Assembly: GCA_963826105.1 (NCBI GenBank)
Contig: CAWGWA010000003.1
Location: 1-64,000, forward strand
Direction: 5' to 3'
DNA: 64,000 nt
DNA from: WHTI01 sp963826105
GTDB taxonomy: Bacteria > Actinomycetota > CADDZG01 > WHSQ01
Made by a program: the position numbers and the translations under genes. Below the pieces are notes generated by a model that searched no databases, was not told the DNA's origin, and saw only the letters and a list, made by a program, of their open reading frames with translations. Shown one piece after another: positions 38,813-48,424 of the stretch (positions are counted from its first letter, which is position 1; each line of letters opens with the position of its first letter).

Positions 38813-38922
38813 GCGTGTGAACCTTCCTGATCGGGCCGCCTGTACAAGCAACGCTACAGAGTGGCTTTACTTCCCTGCTGTCGGCTATACGTCATCCGAT
38901 CCGGTCGGGCTACTGACGCGAA

Positions 38923-38947
38923 GAAGCCGGGCATGGCGCCCGGCTTC
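38923..38947 (-). terminator. Perfect 10-bp hairpin downstream of the S15 hydrolase gene
   Basis: GAAGCCGGGC - ATGGC - GCCCGGCTTC: a perfect 10-bp stem and 5-base loop, 24 bases after the S15 hydrolase stop on the minus strand. GC-rich stem with no U-run, as often seen in actinobacteria. Confidence 0.65.
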
Positions 38948-38970
38948 CCCCAACCGTACCAAGCCTATTT

Positions 38971-40791
38971 CTACGGCACGCAGCGCACCGCGTCTAGTGA
39001 ACAAGTTCCCGGCTCTGGGCCCAGGTTCGAGGCCTTGACCGGCACCAACGGCAGCGTCAGCCGCGAGGGGTGATCGGCATCGTGAAGGATCGTGTTGATC
39101 CCGGGGAGCCGCTTGGGGACGTAGACGTAGAAGCTGTCCACCGCGGGCGGCGTGTGGATCTTGACCACCAACTTGTGGCCGGGCCGGAAGATCCAGGTCA
39201 GCGGGAACACCTCGATCAGGTACTCGTTGACCTCGAGCGGCACGATGTCGGTCGGGTTCGTGTGCGGCCGATAGGGCCGGTAGATCGATCCGTCCGAGCG
39301 CTTGTCGGACAGCGCTCTGTCGATCGCCCGGTGGCTGGCCTTCAACATGCCCCGCTGCAGGTACTGGCGCGACCCGTCGGGAGCTTCGTCGATCAGCTGG
39401 ACGAAGAACTCTGTATCGGTCGCGGTTGCGGAAGCGAAGACCGTTGCCGTGATCGGCCCCGAGACCGCGGTCGGCTTCTCGAAGGCGCCCGAGGAGTAAG
39501 TGAGTTCGTCGGGACCCGCCTCGGTCGTGATGGGTGGCCCGAGTTCGTCGCCGGCCTGGAAACTCCACGATTCCCGCGGACTCCCCGACACGTACATGTC
39601 CGTGGCCTCAGCACCGGTCGGAGCGTCGGCGTTCAACACCCCGCCCTCATGCAGATAGAAGTCGGTCCACGAGGTGTTCTCGAGGGGGAACGTCTTGGAA
39701 ACGATCCGGCTCCCGGACTGTCCGCCCTGGGTCTCAAACAAGGATGCGACGCTCGTCGGCTGCTTCTTCTTGCCGGGCTTGAAGACACCGAAGCCGTTGT
39801 TCTCGCCTCGCAACCAGTGATCCATCCACGAGAGCCGGTCCGCCTGGAACTCGGGGTTGGTCTGCGTGCCGTGGTCTCCGTTAGACATCACCAGACGCTT
39901 GGGCACACCACCGACGGCCTCCCACAGGTGATAGGGGCCGCGGGGTCCGGTCTGCTCATCCTGGTTCGCTCCCGAGATATGAACCGGGACCTCGATGCGC
40001 TCGATGTAGTTGATGAGGGAGCGCGACTGGAACCACGTGTTGTCGATGTCGGTGAGTCCTTGGATGATGGGATCGTTGACCAGCACGCGGCGGTGAGTAG
40101 CGATGTTGGCCGCGCATTGAGCGTCACCGGCTTCGATCCCCGGGTAGCTGCCGCCACCAACGTCGTAGATGTTGCGGATGATCCCGGTCCACAGCAACGG
40201 GAACCCGTAGTTGCTCACCCCACCTGGGTAGACGATCCCCCGGTAGAGGTCGTCGATGAGTCCCGAGACCGAGATGGCCGTCAGTTGCGGCGGTTGAGTG
40301 GCGGCGATCATGGTTCCAGTGATGCCCCCGTAGGAATGTCCGTAGATGCCCACATCGCCGTTCGACCATGACTGTTCGGCGATCCAGTCGATGACCTCGC
40401 GACCGTCAAGAGCGCTTCGCCACGAGAAAAGATCGAATTCTCCGGAGGAGCAACCTGTGCCCCGCACCGAGGCGTGGACCGTGACGTAGTTCTTGTTGTA
40501 GGGCTCGGTAAGGCCACGGCTACCCTCCCCCACCAATCCGAAGGGAGTCGTCCCACTCGACGAACCTCCGTCGTATCCAGACATCTCGAAGATCGTCGGG
40601 TACTTCTTGCCCTCGACATAGTTGTCGGGCATACGAACGTTGATCGCGATCGAAGTTCCATCGCTGATCGTGACGTATCCGGTCGGCGCAGCCGCAGCCG
40701 GGCTCGTCGGTAGCAGCGCCACCACGAACGACGCAGCCATCGCGGTCGCGATCCGAACGAGATGGCTCTGCTTGAACGTCCGCCTGAGCAT
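38971..40791 (-). CDS. Secreted S15/CocE-like serine hydrolase
   Basis: A 606-residue exported alpha/beta hydrolase. Signal peptide about residues 1-35 (MAASFVVALLPTSPAAAAP). The CocE/NonD fold begins at the beta-rich GYVTISDGTSIAINVRMPD. The nucleophile elbow is GIYGHSYGGITG (catalytic Ser), the acid lies in the region of SGANQDEQTGP and the His is in VMSNGDHGTQ. The C-terminal jelly-roll domain follows (KLVVKIHTPPAVDSF). Typical substrates are acyl peptides or esters. Isolated from other peptidase genes. Confidence 0.9.
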   Translation of the reverse strand: MLRRTFKQSHLVRIATAMAASFVVALLPTSPAAAAPTGYVTISDGTSIAINVRMPDNYVEGKKYPTIFEMSGYDGGSSSGTTPFGLVGEGSRGLTEPYNKNYVTVHASVRGTGCSSGEFDLFSWRSALDGREVIDWIAEQSWSNGDVGIYGHSYGGITGTMIAATQPPQLTAISVSGLIDDLYRGIVYPGGVSNYGFPLLWTGIIRNIYDVGGGSYPGIEAGDAQCAANIATHRRVLVNDPIIQGLTDIDNTWFQSRSLINYIERIEVPVHISGANQDEQTGPRGPYHLWEAVGGVPKRLVMSNGDHGTQTNPEFQADRLSWMDHWLRGENNGFGVFKPGKKKQPTSVASLFETQGGQSGSRIVSKTFPLENTSWTDFYLHEGGVLNADAPTGAEATDMYVSGSPRESWSFQAGDELGPPITTEAGPDELTYSSGAFEKPTAVSGPITATVFASATATDTEFFVQLIDEAPDGSRQYLQRGMLKASHRAIDRALSDKRSDGSIYRPYRPHTNPTDIVPLEVNEYLIEVFPLTWIFRPGHKLVVKIHTPPAVDSFYVYVPKRLPGINTILHDADHPSRLTLPLVPVKASNLGPEPGTCSLDAVRCVP

Positions 40792-40956
40792 CGAAATCCT
40801 CCGGTCTCTAACAAATTAGGAGCGGTTTGTCCCGGATGGACTATTCGGTGCCACGCACCATGATTCCTTCATGCTGGATCTGAGACATCAGGGGCCCAGG
40901 CGTGGCCGTTCGGCGTTCCATCCCTCCCAGGAGGGGAAGGAACCTAAGGAACGGAG
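40792..40956. other. Intergenic region upstream of the anti-sigma-like gene
   Basis: About 165 bases with no gene. A short CCCTCC-CA-GGAGGG hairpin lies at about 40924-40937, just before the next gene's ribosome binding site. Confidence 0.35.
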
Positions 40957-41370
40957 GTGAGACCCGTCGGCAATCCCGAGTCAGGTACCGAATCGGTCCT
41001 TATAAATGAGCGTATCCCCGGCAGCCTGAAGGCTCCCGGCGAAGCGCGCCGTCGGCTTTCGTGCCTCAGATCCGTTCTCGACGCTGAACGGCTGGATGAA
41101 GTTCGGGTCCTCGTGAACGAACTGGTCACCAATAGCCTGCGCCACGCCAGGGCCGTGGGCAACGGATGGATCGGGCTGCGGGTGGGTACCTCTCCGCACG
41201 TTCTCCGGGTAGAGGTCATCGATCAAGGCCCTGGATTCCTGCCCGAACTCGCCACCCCCGACCTCGATCAGACCTCGGGTCGGGGCTTGTTCTTGGTCCA
41301 AGCACTGTCCGATCGCTGGGGCGTCAGGCGCGACGACGAAACCACGGTCTGGGCGGAGATCGATATCTAG
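40957..41370 (+). CDS. Serine/anti-sigma kinase-like ATP-binding protein (RsbW family)
   Basis: A 137-residue GHKL ATPase from GTG 40957, with AAGGA at 6 bases upstream. N-box DEVRVLVNELVTNSLRHA, G1-box VEVIDQGPGF and G2-box SGRGLFLVQALSDRWGV. This is the small RsbW/SpoIIAB-like kinase class that binds sigma factors or anti-anti-sigma factors. No partner sigma or STAS gene is adjacent. Its stop is part of CTAG (41367-41370), shared with the converging PHP gene. Confidence 0.9.
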   Translation: MRPVGNPESGTESVLINERIPGSLKAPGEARRRLSCLRSVLDAERLDEVRVLVNELVTNSLRHARAVGNGWIGLRVGTSPHVLRVEVIDQGPGFLPELATPDLDQTSGRGLFLVQALSDRWGVRRDDETTVWAEIDI

Positions 41371-42386
41371 CGACTGCTCCATGCGAGCACGTCATCGACA
41401 TCTTTGAACACGAGGATCCGATCGGGATCGACCCCACCCTCGAGGGCCAGCGCCAGGGAGACATCCAGGAACCTAAGCTCCTCGGGATCGTGCGCGTCGC
41501 TGCCGATCGAGAACATCACACCGGCTTCCACCGCCACCCGGATCAGTTCTAGAGGTAGGTCGCCTCGATGGGGATGCGAGTCGATCTCGATAGCGGTTCC
41601 CGCTTCGATCGCGGCTTTGAACACGGCGGGCCAGTCGGCATCCAGGCTCTTCCTCCGGTTGTATCGACGCGCGGTCGGGTGCGCGAGGACGTCCACTGAG
41701 GGATTCCTGACCGCCCCGAGATAGCGAGGCGTTTGATCGTCGGTGACCCGGAGCTTGGAATGGAATGAACCGAGAACCAACTCGAATCCGCTCAGGTCGT
41801 CGTGCGCCACATCGCCCACGCCTTCCGGATCGAGGTTCATCTCGATCCCTTTGACCACTCTGAATCCCTCGCTGTCCATCGCGGCGTTCAACTCGTCTAT
41901 CTGTTTCTGCTGCCGCTTCATGGCGGGAACGTCCATCCCGCGGGGCACAGGTTGCCCTCCCGAGTGATCGGTCATGGCGATGTACGAATAGCCCCGCGAC
42001 GCGGCCGCCACCGTCATCTCGCCAAGGGTGTTCTTGCCGTCGCTGAAGTCGGAGTGCATCTGAAGGTCACCTCGGACCCGTTCAGTCCAGGCCGGGTCTT
42101 TGGCAAGCCTGGCGCGGGCCCACGCGAGGGTCACGAACCCGGCGCGCGAGGGCGGCGGCTCCGGGACCTCCGGAGGATCGTCCAACCATCCTTCGATCCG
42201 GGCCGCGAGGCGGTCGCCGATCTGGGGCAGAGACGACAGTGGCGTCCCCTCGTCCCGGAGGGTGGCAGCCTCGTCGGGCCATGTCAAAGCGGCCCCGGCG
42301 GCGCGGTGATAGGCCCGCCGTCGGTACTCGTCGGCCGCATCTCCCGCGGCAGCCAGTAATTCAGCGATCTCCAGATTCGTAAGCAT
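41367..42386 (-). CDS. PHP-domain protein with N-terminal HhH, PolX-like without polymerase domain
   Basis: A 339-residue protein. Residues 1-75 contain a helix-hairpin-helix-like part (LPQIGDRLAARIEGWL). The PHP phosphoesterase fold runs from about 105, with metal motifs QMHSDFSDG (usually HTHSxxSDG), MTDHSGG, GIEMNL, SFHSK, AHP and SDAHD. PolX DNA polymerases have HhH plus nucleotidyltransferase plus PHP; the polymerase part is absent, so this is a stand-alone PHP-HhH protein. It could be a nuclease or a nucleotide/sugar phosphatase. Stop shared as CTAG. Confidence 0.85.
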   Translation of the reverse strand: MLTNLEIAELLAAAGDAADEYRRRAYHRAAGAALTWPDEAATLRDEGTPLSSLPQIGDRLAARIEGWLDDPPEVPEPPPSRAGFVTLAWARARLAKDPAWTERVRGDLQMHSDFSDGKNTLGEMTVAAASRGYSYIAMTDHSGGQPVPRGMDVPAMKRQQKQIDELNAAMDSEGFRVVKGIEMNLDPEGVGDVAHDDLSGFELVLGSFHSKLRVTDDQTPRYLGAVRNPSVDVLAHPTARRYNRRKSLDADWPAVFKAAIEAGTAIEIDSHPHRGDLPLELIRVAVEAGVMFSIGSDAHDPEELRFLDVSLALALEGGVDPDRILVFKDVDDVLAWSSR

Positions 42387-42426
42387 CGGAATAGATAGTC
42401 CCAGATGCCGGACGGTTCAAGCGCGG

Positions 42427-43086
42427 TCAGACCGGGATGGGAGGCTCCGCTACCGACGAGTCGTCCGCCAGATCGAGCACTCGGGTTGCGATCTCACCGA
42501 CCGGGATCGCCTCGTAACCACGGGCCTCGAGATGGTCGGTCAGCGGACGGATCATCGCGAGGGAGAGTTCGCACGCCAGGGCTGCTCTAACGCCATCGTC
42601 GAAACCGTCGAAGGCTCTGACGATCGATCCAGGGTGAATCTCAGACGTGACCCGATCGATCACCGTGTCGACCGAACCCGATGCATCCCCGATCGGATCG
42701 ATCGTCCAGGAGATGAGTTGGAGGCCGAGGCGTCGGGCGAGCTCACCGCTGAAAGGCGCGACCTGACCGCACGGCGGGAGCCACAGACGGACATCGACGT
42801 TCTGCGACGACAGCACGCTTAGAGCGACCTCGGCGTCCTTCCGTACGGACTCCTCGGAGGCACCGGGATGGGCGAGGTGGCGGCCGCAATGCAGACCGAT
42901 CTCATGCCCGGCTTCGGCGATCTCCTCGATGATCTCCGGCCACACCACCGCCCGGGGGGACGCCACGAAGAAGGTCGCTCGGGTCCCGGAGGCGTCCAGG
43001 GACGCGAGGATGCGACGCGTCCAGACCGGGTCGGGACCGTCCTCGAAACTGAGCGCGACCGTATTCGCGGAAGCGTCGTTCAACAC
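42427..43086 (-). CDS. NodB-like polysaccharide deacetylase with altered active site
   Basis: A 219-residue NodB fold without signal peptide. Motif 1 reads SFEDGPD, so the usual first Asp is Glu and the metal Asp remains; motif 2 reads HCGRH; motif 3 reads LPPCG in place of the RxxPP-like segment; motif 5 reads PGSIVRAFDG, where the catalytic His is Phe. The fold is clear but two catalytic positions are lost, so deacetylase activity is uncertain. Cytosolic location would be unusual for this family. A small membrane-protein gene lies 140 bases upstream on the same strand. Confidence 0.78.
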   Translation of the reverse strand: MLNDASANTVALSFEDGPDPVWTRRILASLDASGTRATFFVASPRAVVWPEIIEEIAEAGHEIGLHCGRHLAHPGASEESVRKDAEVALSVLSSQNVDVRLWLPPCGQVAPFSGELARRLGLQLISWTIDPIGDASGSVDTVIDRVTSEIHPGSIVRAFDGFDDGVRAALACELSLAMIRPLTDHLEARGYEAIPVGEIATRVLDLADDSSVAEPPIPV

Positions 43087-43226
43087 CCCTGGGGAGCACC
43101 TCCCAAACGAGAGGCCGTTCCGACCTCGAGGCCCAATTCAATCTCCGGCAGCCGCGGATTACTACGTGTATGAATCCACCCCAACCGGTCCACACCGGGC
43201 GGTTATGGGAGAGATTCCCAGAGAGT
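43087..43226. other. Gene-free region between small membrane protein and deacetylase genes
   Basis: About 140 bases. I see no strong hairpin, promoter or short gene. Confidence 0.3.
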
Positions 43227-43556
43227 TCAGCCGGAAAGGGTCGGCTGGCAGCCGTCGGGCTTGCGCACGACGACGCCCTCGTTCCACAGGACCCCGAGGT
43301 CGTAGAGCCTGCGCTCCTCGGCTCGCTGGTGCTCGACGCTTCCCTTGGTGAGGTTCTCGCTCGTTGAGTTCAGGTGGGCATCGACGGCAGCTCTCCACTG
43401 GTCGCAGACGCGATCCCCCTTGGTGAAGAAAGCCAGGAGGAAGACCAGGGCGACGACCACGAGGCCCACCTTGAACACCAGCTTCATGAGATCGATGTTC
43501 AGGGGGCGCGGCTCGATAGGGGCCTCGGGGTCAAGGATCCGCTCGCGATCGGTCAT
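43227..43556 (-). CDS. Small membrane-anchored protein, unknown
   Basis: A 109-residue protein from ATG 43556. One membrane segment (LVFKVGLVVVALVFLLAFF, residues 25-43) after a basic/acidic N-terminus, then a mixed soluble domain with one Cys in DRVCDQWRAA and another near the end. The longer frame that reads upstream is rejected as shadow of the ferritin-like gene. No family recognised. Confidence 0.6.
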   Translation of the reverse strand: MTDRERILDPEAPIEPRPLNIDLMKLVFKVGLVVVALVFLLAFFTKGDRVCDQWRAAVDAHLNSTSENLTKGSVEHQRAEERRLYDLGVLWNEGVVVRKPDGCQPTLSG

Positions 43557-43635
43557 ATGAGGAGTATCGGCCGAAAGGGAGGGCGCGTTTAGGCCCCGCG
43601 GGGATCCCGCGGGGCCCAGTTGCGCGAACCGAAAG

Positions 43636-44142
43636 CTAGGCCTTGCCCTCGGCCTCGAATTCGGCCAGGAAGCCCTCGAAGAGCCTCCGGTGGCCCTCCT
43701 CATCGCGGAGGATGGCGATGACCATGTCTTGCGTGACCCAATCGAGCCCTTCGCAGAACTCGATGACCCGGTTGTAATGCTCGATCGCACCCTTCTCGGC
43801 CTCGATCACGCCCTTGACGACGTGGACCAGGTCGGTCTGGCGCTCGGGCGGCTGGAGTTGCTTCTGCTCGGGCGAGAAGCCGATCGAGCCGGGAACAACT
43901 CCGTAGAGCTCCTTGATGCGAGCGCCGAACTGGCGAGCGTGGCCGAGCTCCTCGGTGACGTCCTGCTCGAGGGCTTCGACGATCTCCCGAGCCGTAACAC
44001 CTTCTGGGTTGATCGAGTTCGCGATGTAGTTCATCACGGTCTCGATCTCCATCCAGTACGCGGTCTCGAGCATGCGAAGCAACTCCGCTCTCTTCTCGGA
44101 ATTCTCCGGGGAGAGGATCCCGTGTGAATCCTTCGGGGGCAT
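43636..44142 (-). CDS. Ferritin-like di-iron protein
   Basis: A 167-residue all-helical protein with a strong AAAGGAGG site 6 bases before ATG 44142. Ligand motifs for a di-iron centre: Glu in WMEIETVMNY, E65xxH68 (EELGHARQF), Glu in VIEAEKGAIEHY, and E148xxH151 (DEEGHRRLF). This is the bacterioferritin/rubrerythrin-like four-helix pattern without a rubredoxin domain. Likely iron handling or peroxide defence; not proven. It stands alone between a DNA glycosylase gene and a small membrane protein. Confidence 0.88.
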   Translation of the reverse strand: MPPKDSHGILSPENSEKRAELLRMLETAYWMEIETVMNYIANSINPEGVTAREIVEALEQDVTEELGHARQFGARIKELYGVVPGSIGFSPEQKQLQPPERQTDLVHVVKGVIEAEKGAIEHYNRVIEFCEGLDWVTQDMVIAILRDEEGHRRLFEGFLAEFEAEGKA

Positions 44143-44220
44143 GAGATTCCTCCTTTGGCTTATGGGGCGCGGAATCGCGCTCACAGAAATTGTCCCCATC
44201 ATCCTAGTGAGCGAAACGAC

Positions 44221-45146
44221 CTAGTCGTCGACCCACGACTCGGTTAGATAAAGCCAGAATGCGAGCCCTGAATACTCGGCGTATGGCTTGAAACGACGCG
44301 TGATCGTGGAGTCCTTGGCTCGTTTCATCCCGGACCGCGCGAGAAAGGTCGGTCGCGTCCACGAATCCAGGATCAGCCTCGAGTACCTCCCCAGCATCAT
44401 CATCATGTGCGCCGCGGCGTAGGGACCGACTCCGGGAAGCGCCAGCAGGGTCGCTTCGAGTTCGTCGTCGGGGAGGTCATCCGGGGTCGCTCGACTCAGT
44501 GCTTCGAGGTCGAGCTCACCGGAAGCTACCGAGCGCGCCAGCGCGGACAGATAGGGACCCCGGTATCCGGCACGAGCGACCTCCCGATAGAACGACTCGT
44601 CCGCGTCGGCCATTACCTTAGCGGGGGGAAGGCGCGGCCTTGCGGCCCTTCGGGTGGCGCTCCCGGAGCGGGCGTTCCGAGATGCTCGACCAGCGCCGTG
44701 ACCATCCTGACGGTCGCGGACCACGTGCAGTTGGTCGTGCACACCGTCTTCACAAGATCCTCGAACACCGTCGGGCTGCGTGTCATGCGGCCGGCCCCCC
44801 GAGCCACCCACGACAGTTCGGGATCGAGCTTGACCATCTCGTAGAAGGGAGAGAGGTCTTGGTCGAGACGGAGGATGTGCGCTGCCGCCGTTTCCAGTGC
44901 CGCGGCGTCGGCCTTGGAGGGTTGCCGGCCCGTGGCCGACACGCGCGCAGTCCGTGATGAACCCTGCTCGATGGTTACCGTACGGGCGCGTCCTGGCGAA
45001 AGTCCGATCGTGGTTACGAGAGCAGGCATGTCCTCATCGATGAACGATGGTGGGAGGTCGCCCACCCCATGCGACATCAGCGTGCGTTTGAGGTCGACCG
45101 GCTCTCCGCCACCTCCGACCAGCGGGATCTCGGTGGTCCAGTTCAT
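44221..45146 (-). pseudogene. HhH-GPD DNA glycosylase (AlkA/Ogg-like), one frameshift
   Basis: Start at ATG 45146 overlapping the CGNR stop as ATGA. The N-terminal part (about 1-165, WTTEIPLVGGGGEPVDLKRTL) is the glycosylase beta-barrel-like region; then ADESFYREVARAGYRGPYLS leads to the HhH motif LLALPGVGPYAAAH and the catalytic Asp in LILDSWTRPTFL. A missing C in a C6 run near 44630 shifts the frame in mid protein. Read through, about 305 residues. The family excises alkylated or oxidised bases; the target is unknown. Confidence 0.8.
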
Positions 45147-45691
45147 TCGCTCTGCGACTGGCGAGCGCGGAAGGATCTCGCCTTGACTCGATTCCCGCAC
45201 ACCTCCATCGAGCACCAACGGCGAGAGTGATTGCGAGCACGGTCGAAGAACACCCACCGGCACTCCTCGTTGGCACACGTCTTGAATCGCTCCCACGAAC
45301 CCGATGCCATCGCTTGTGCGATGGACGCGACGATCCCGCCGAGCGCGCCGGCTACCCCCTTCGTCTCCGGAACCAGATCGCCTCGGTCGGTCGTGAACCG
45401 CAACGTGAAGCCGGCCGAGCGAGCGATCCCATCGAGCACCGACCGAGCCGGGTCGACATCTGCCGGTTCGTCGTTGTTGTACAGAGCGAGTGAGCGGATC
45501 GCCTCGCGGAGTTCACCGGCGCGAGCGACATCGTGGGAGTTGACCTCCGAGCCGACAGTGAGCAGTCCGCGCTCTGTGAGCCAGGTCTTGAGTGCCGCGG
45601 GCGTGGAGATCGCATCGGTAGCCGACTCGACGTTGCGCGTATTCACGAACTCGGCGACGAACTCGAGACCATCGCTGTAACTACTCATCAC
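45143..45691 (-). CDS. CGNR zinc-finger protein (ABATE-type regulator)
   Basis: A 182-residue protein with the C-terminal CGNR zinc finger CANEECRWVFFDRARNHSRR and the end SMEVCGNRVKARSF. The N-terminal half (about 10-130) is the ABATE-like ligand-sensor domain (DGLEFVAEFVNTRNVES, LREAIRSLALY). CGNR proteins are treated as stress-responsive DNA-binding regulators. Its stop overlaps the start of the DNA glycosylase gene by 4 bases, so the pair is an operon; it could regulate the glycosylase or sense damage. Confidence 0.9.
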   Translation of the reverse strand: MMSSYSDGLEFVAEFVNTRNVESATDAISTPAALKTWLTERGLLTVGSEVNSHDVARAGELREAIRSLALYNNDEPADVDPARSVLDGIARSAGFTLRFTTDRGDLVPETKGVAGALGGIVASIAQAMASGSWERFKTCANEECRWVFFDRARNHSRRWCSMEVCGNRVKARSFRARQSQSE

Positions 45692-45718
45692 GTTTGACAG
45701 GTTACCACCGAGGTGGGC

Positions 45719-46462
45719 TCAGATGGCTTCGAAATGCCTCGACAGTTCGAGCGCACGCAGGGTGAGGCCGAGATCCTCGGCCCCGGCCTCGGGGAGACCG
45801 CCGAGGAGTTCATCGAGCAACTGATCGACCGTCGCATGCTCTGCCGGGATCCCGGCGGCGCCGAAGAAAGTCAACGCGGTGGCTCGCTCCCACTCCCCCC
45901 ACCACTCCTCGGTGTTCTCCCTGATCCACCGGAGCCCCCACTCCGCCATCTCGGTCTTGGGTCCCTCGGCCATCCAGTAGAGCGACGCCGCCGCAAAGGT
46001 GGGATAGGCCCCTCCGGTGAAGCTTCCATCGAGTCCCCCTTCACCTCGCAACAATTCGACCGATCGGGGGCCGGGATCCCGTCCCACCGCCATCAACCCG
46101 CAGGCCGCGGAGGCCGTCGCCCATACCCTGGCAACGGCCGGATCATCGACGAACCCAGGAACTTCGTCGGGACGATCGAGCCAGGCCTCCGCAGGGGTGC
46201 GCATCTCCATCAGCCAGTCGGCGGCGACCACCGCGGGGGCCGAGGTGCCGAGACCGAGGATCTTCAGATGGCACAGGGCTTCACCCGCGCCCCCGGGCGA
46301 GGGTGATCCACCGGGCCCAAAGAACGCGCCGATGTCATCCTGATACGGGATCTGTGGGATCGGGCCCGGATCGTCGCCCGCGAGTCGAAGGGCACGCCAC
46401 GATTGCCACTCATCACCCGTGGACATGACTGCCAGCAGCGCGCTGTCCTTTCGGATAGTCAT
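45719..46462 (-). CDS. Hypothetical helical protein, unknown
   Basis: A 247-residue mostly helical protein with repeated Trp/Glu-rich segments (ALLAVMSTGDEWQSWRALRL, MAEWGLRWIRENTEEWWG). The pattern is suggestive of an alpha/alpha-toroid or helical-bundle fold but I recognise no family. Its ATG is 1 base into the stop of the preceding membrane gene (TGATG), and it precedes CGNR by 27 bases. Confidence 0.6.
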   Translation of the reverse strand: MTIRKDSALLAVMSTGDEWQSWRALRLAGDDPGPIPQIPYQDDIGAFFGPGGSPSPGGAGEALCHLKILGLGTSAPAVVAADWLMEMRTPAEAWLDRPDEVPGFVDDPAVARVWATASAACGLMAVGRDPGPRSVELLRGEGGLDGSFTGGAYPTFAAASLYWMAEGPKTEMAEWGLRWIRENTEEWWGEWERATALTFFGAAGIPAEHATVDQLLDELLGGLPEAGAEDLGLTLRALELSRHFEAI

Positions 46463-47605
46463 CAGGCCGACCAGCGAGGATTGTTGGACTTCGCCTCGGA
46501 AGTCGGACCCTTATCCCCCGGGCGGCGATCCACCGGGCGCATGGGCAGGATCGCCATCCCCGGCAGGTGATCCCGCTCGCCGGACCAAGGACCGGGTGGA
46601 GCCACGACGTAGTTACAGATCGAGTACGCGACCGCTTCGTAGTTCACTCGCCATCCTCGGAAATGGGGCCATGCTTCCTCGGGCGAAACCTCCATCGGGA
46701 AACCGATGTCCTCCAGCTTCTTGACCGCGCCGAGGAACTCTTCGTAAGTGAGCTGGATCGGGTCGTCGGGGAATGGATCCGGGATCGAAGGGAAGCTCGA
46801 CCGCTTCGGCGACGTCACCCAGGCAGTTGAAACCCATACGCAAACAAAGCCGAGCCTCGATCGGGGATCGCTCCGGTGCCAACGACAGGTAGAGAGCGGC
46901 CGAATCAAGCACTGCAAGCAGACCCACGATCCACGAACGGAGCGGATGCGGGGAACGGAACCGAACGAGTATCGGGTAGTTCGAATGGGTCTCGGCTACG
47001 TCCGCCGCCCACAGCTCCCAGTCCCGGTAGAACGAAGGGAGGCTGTCGAGGATGCCCACCGAGTGGTGGCGGATGAGGATCTCGGTGCCCCACGCGGGGG
47101 CACCCGCGCGGCTCTGGAGGACCGTTACCAATGTCTCCCGGCGGTTGAAGGCCGAGTAGAGCGCGGGGAGGTACGCGATCAACAGCGCGATCACGACGAG
47201 CCCGGTCGTTGCGGCCATGAAGTAGATAACGGTTGCCTCGGGGGTGACGTGCGCGGCGAAGCCGAGCGTGAGTAGCGACGAACCGGACTCCCTCATGGCA
47301 CCCCAGAACTCACCGGTGAAGGGCCACAGCATCAGGCCGTATCCGATCAGGAAGAGGAACAGCCATGTCACCATCATCACGAGCAGCGCGGTCGGTGCCT
47401 CGAAGGCAAGGATCCTGTCCTTGCCCTCATAACTTTCGTCCGGTTCGCGAACACCAGGAAGATCCTCCGGACGTAACCCTCGATGATGATCGAGGGCCGC
47501 GACGCGAGACGGCGAGGGACCACCAGACTCACCACGAGGCTCAGCGCGCTCGACCCCGACGAACAGTACGCCGGAGGCGAAGGCGACCCAGCGGAACATC
47601 TGCAT
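46462..47605 (-). pseudogene. Membrane protein with channel-like segment, one frameshift
   Basis: Two pieces join near 46790. Two strong membrane segments are seen in the larger piece (LLVMMVTWLFLFLIGYGLML and VIYFMAATTGLVVIALLIAYLPAL), with SLLTLGFAAHVTPEA between them, which could be a degenerate pore loop as in two-TM ion channels. The rest is soluble (RRETLVTVLQSRAGAP). The second piece (VSPEEAWPHFRGWRVNYEAV) continues to the TGA at 46462. It is translationally coupled to the mycothiol-family gene before and the helical protein after. Confidence 0.6.
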
Positions 47606-48400
47606 CAGTTAACGCTCGGGAACTGTGCCGGGCGGCGGCCCTCGCCGGGGGGGCCCGCGAATGCCTGGGCGATCGACATCCACTCTTCGGCCGCTGCGCC
47701 CGTAACTCGGAGGTTCGTGTCCTCGATATGACGACGCTGCGTAACCACCAGGCAGAAGCCGAGGGCACTGCCCTCCACGCGCGCCGGTGCTCCTTCGTCC
47801 CAGGTCCAGGTCTCGCCGCCAGGAGAGGTCAGCTCAACCGCGACCGGCTCGTCTGGCAACGTCTTCCCATGGGCGCTGTAGGAGTACCCGCGAGCTCGGA
47901 CCCCAAGGTGAGCGACATGCTTCAGGCGATCGGTTGGGGTCCGTTGCGCTCCGAGCGTGTCGACGACATCTTGCCCGTGCGCCCAGGTCTCCATCAAGCG
48001 AGCGCTGATGAACGAAGCGGGACTCATCGGCGGCCCGAACCACGGGATGCGCGCCGAAGGATCGAGGACCCGAAAACCGTCAAGCATGCTCTCCCTCACC
48101 TCTCGCCACCACGCTAGAACACCAGAAGTCGACGATGCACGACCACGTTCCAGAGGTCCGTTCATGAATGCATCGGCATCGGTCACGACCGACAAGGAGC
48201 TGAGGAACGCCTCCGGGTCGGATGCAGCCGAGCGCGGCTTGCTCGTCGAAGAACGCGAGGTGGCTGATCTGATCTCGGATCGTCCACGGGACCGCCGGCG
48301 TGGGCTCGTCCCACTGCGTTTCGGGGAGGTCTGCGACCACATGGTCGAGGTCGGAGTGCTCGGCACGCAGATCCTCGATCAGTCCTGCTAGATCAACCAT
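47605..48400 (-). pseudogene. TIGR03084-type mycothiol-family protein, one frameshift
   Basis: Two frame pieces join near 48232 with one extra base. The DinB-like N-terminal part has WTIRDQISHLAFFDE, and the second piece has SARLMETWAHGQDVVDTLG (an ExxxH pair), GVRARGYSYSAHG and the C-terminal QRRHIEDTNLRVTGAAA. This fits the TIGR03084 family, related to the MDMPI superfamily, which is limited to actinobacteria with mycothiol. Read through, about 265 residues. Overlaps the channel-like gene start by one base; 24 bases separate it from the kgd stop. Confidence 0.82.
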
Positions 48401-48424
48401 CTCCGGATATTACGAGGGTAGAGG

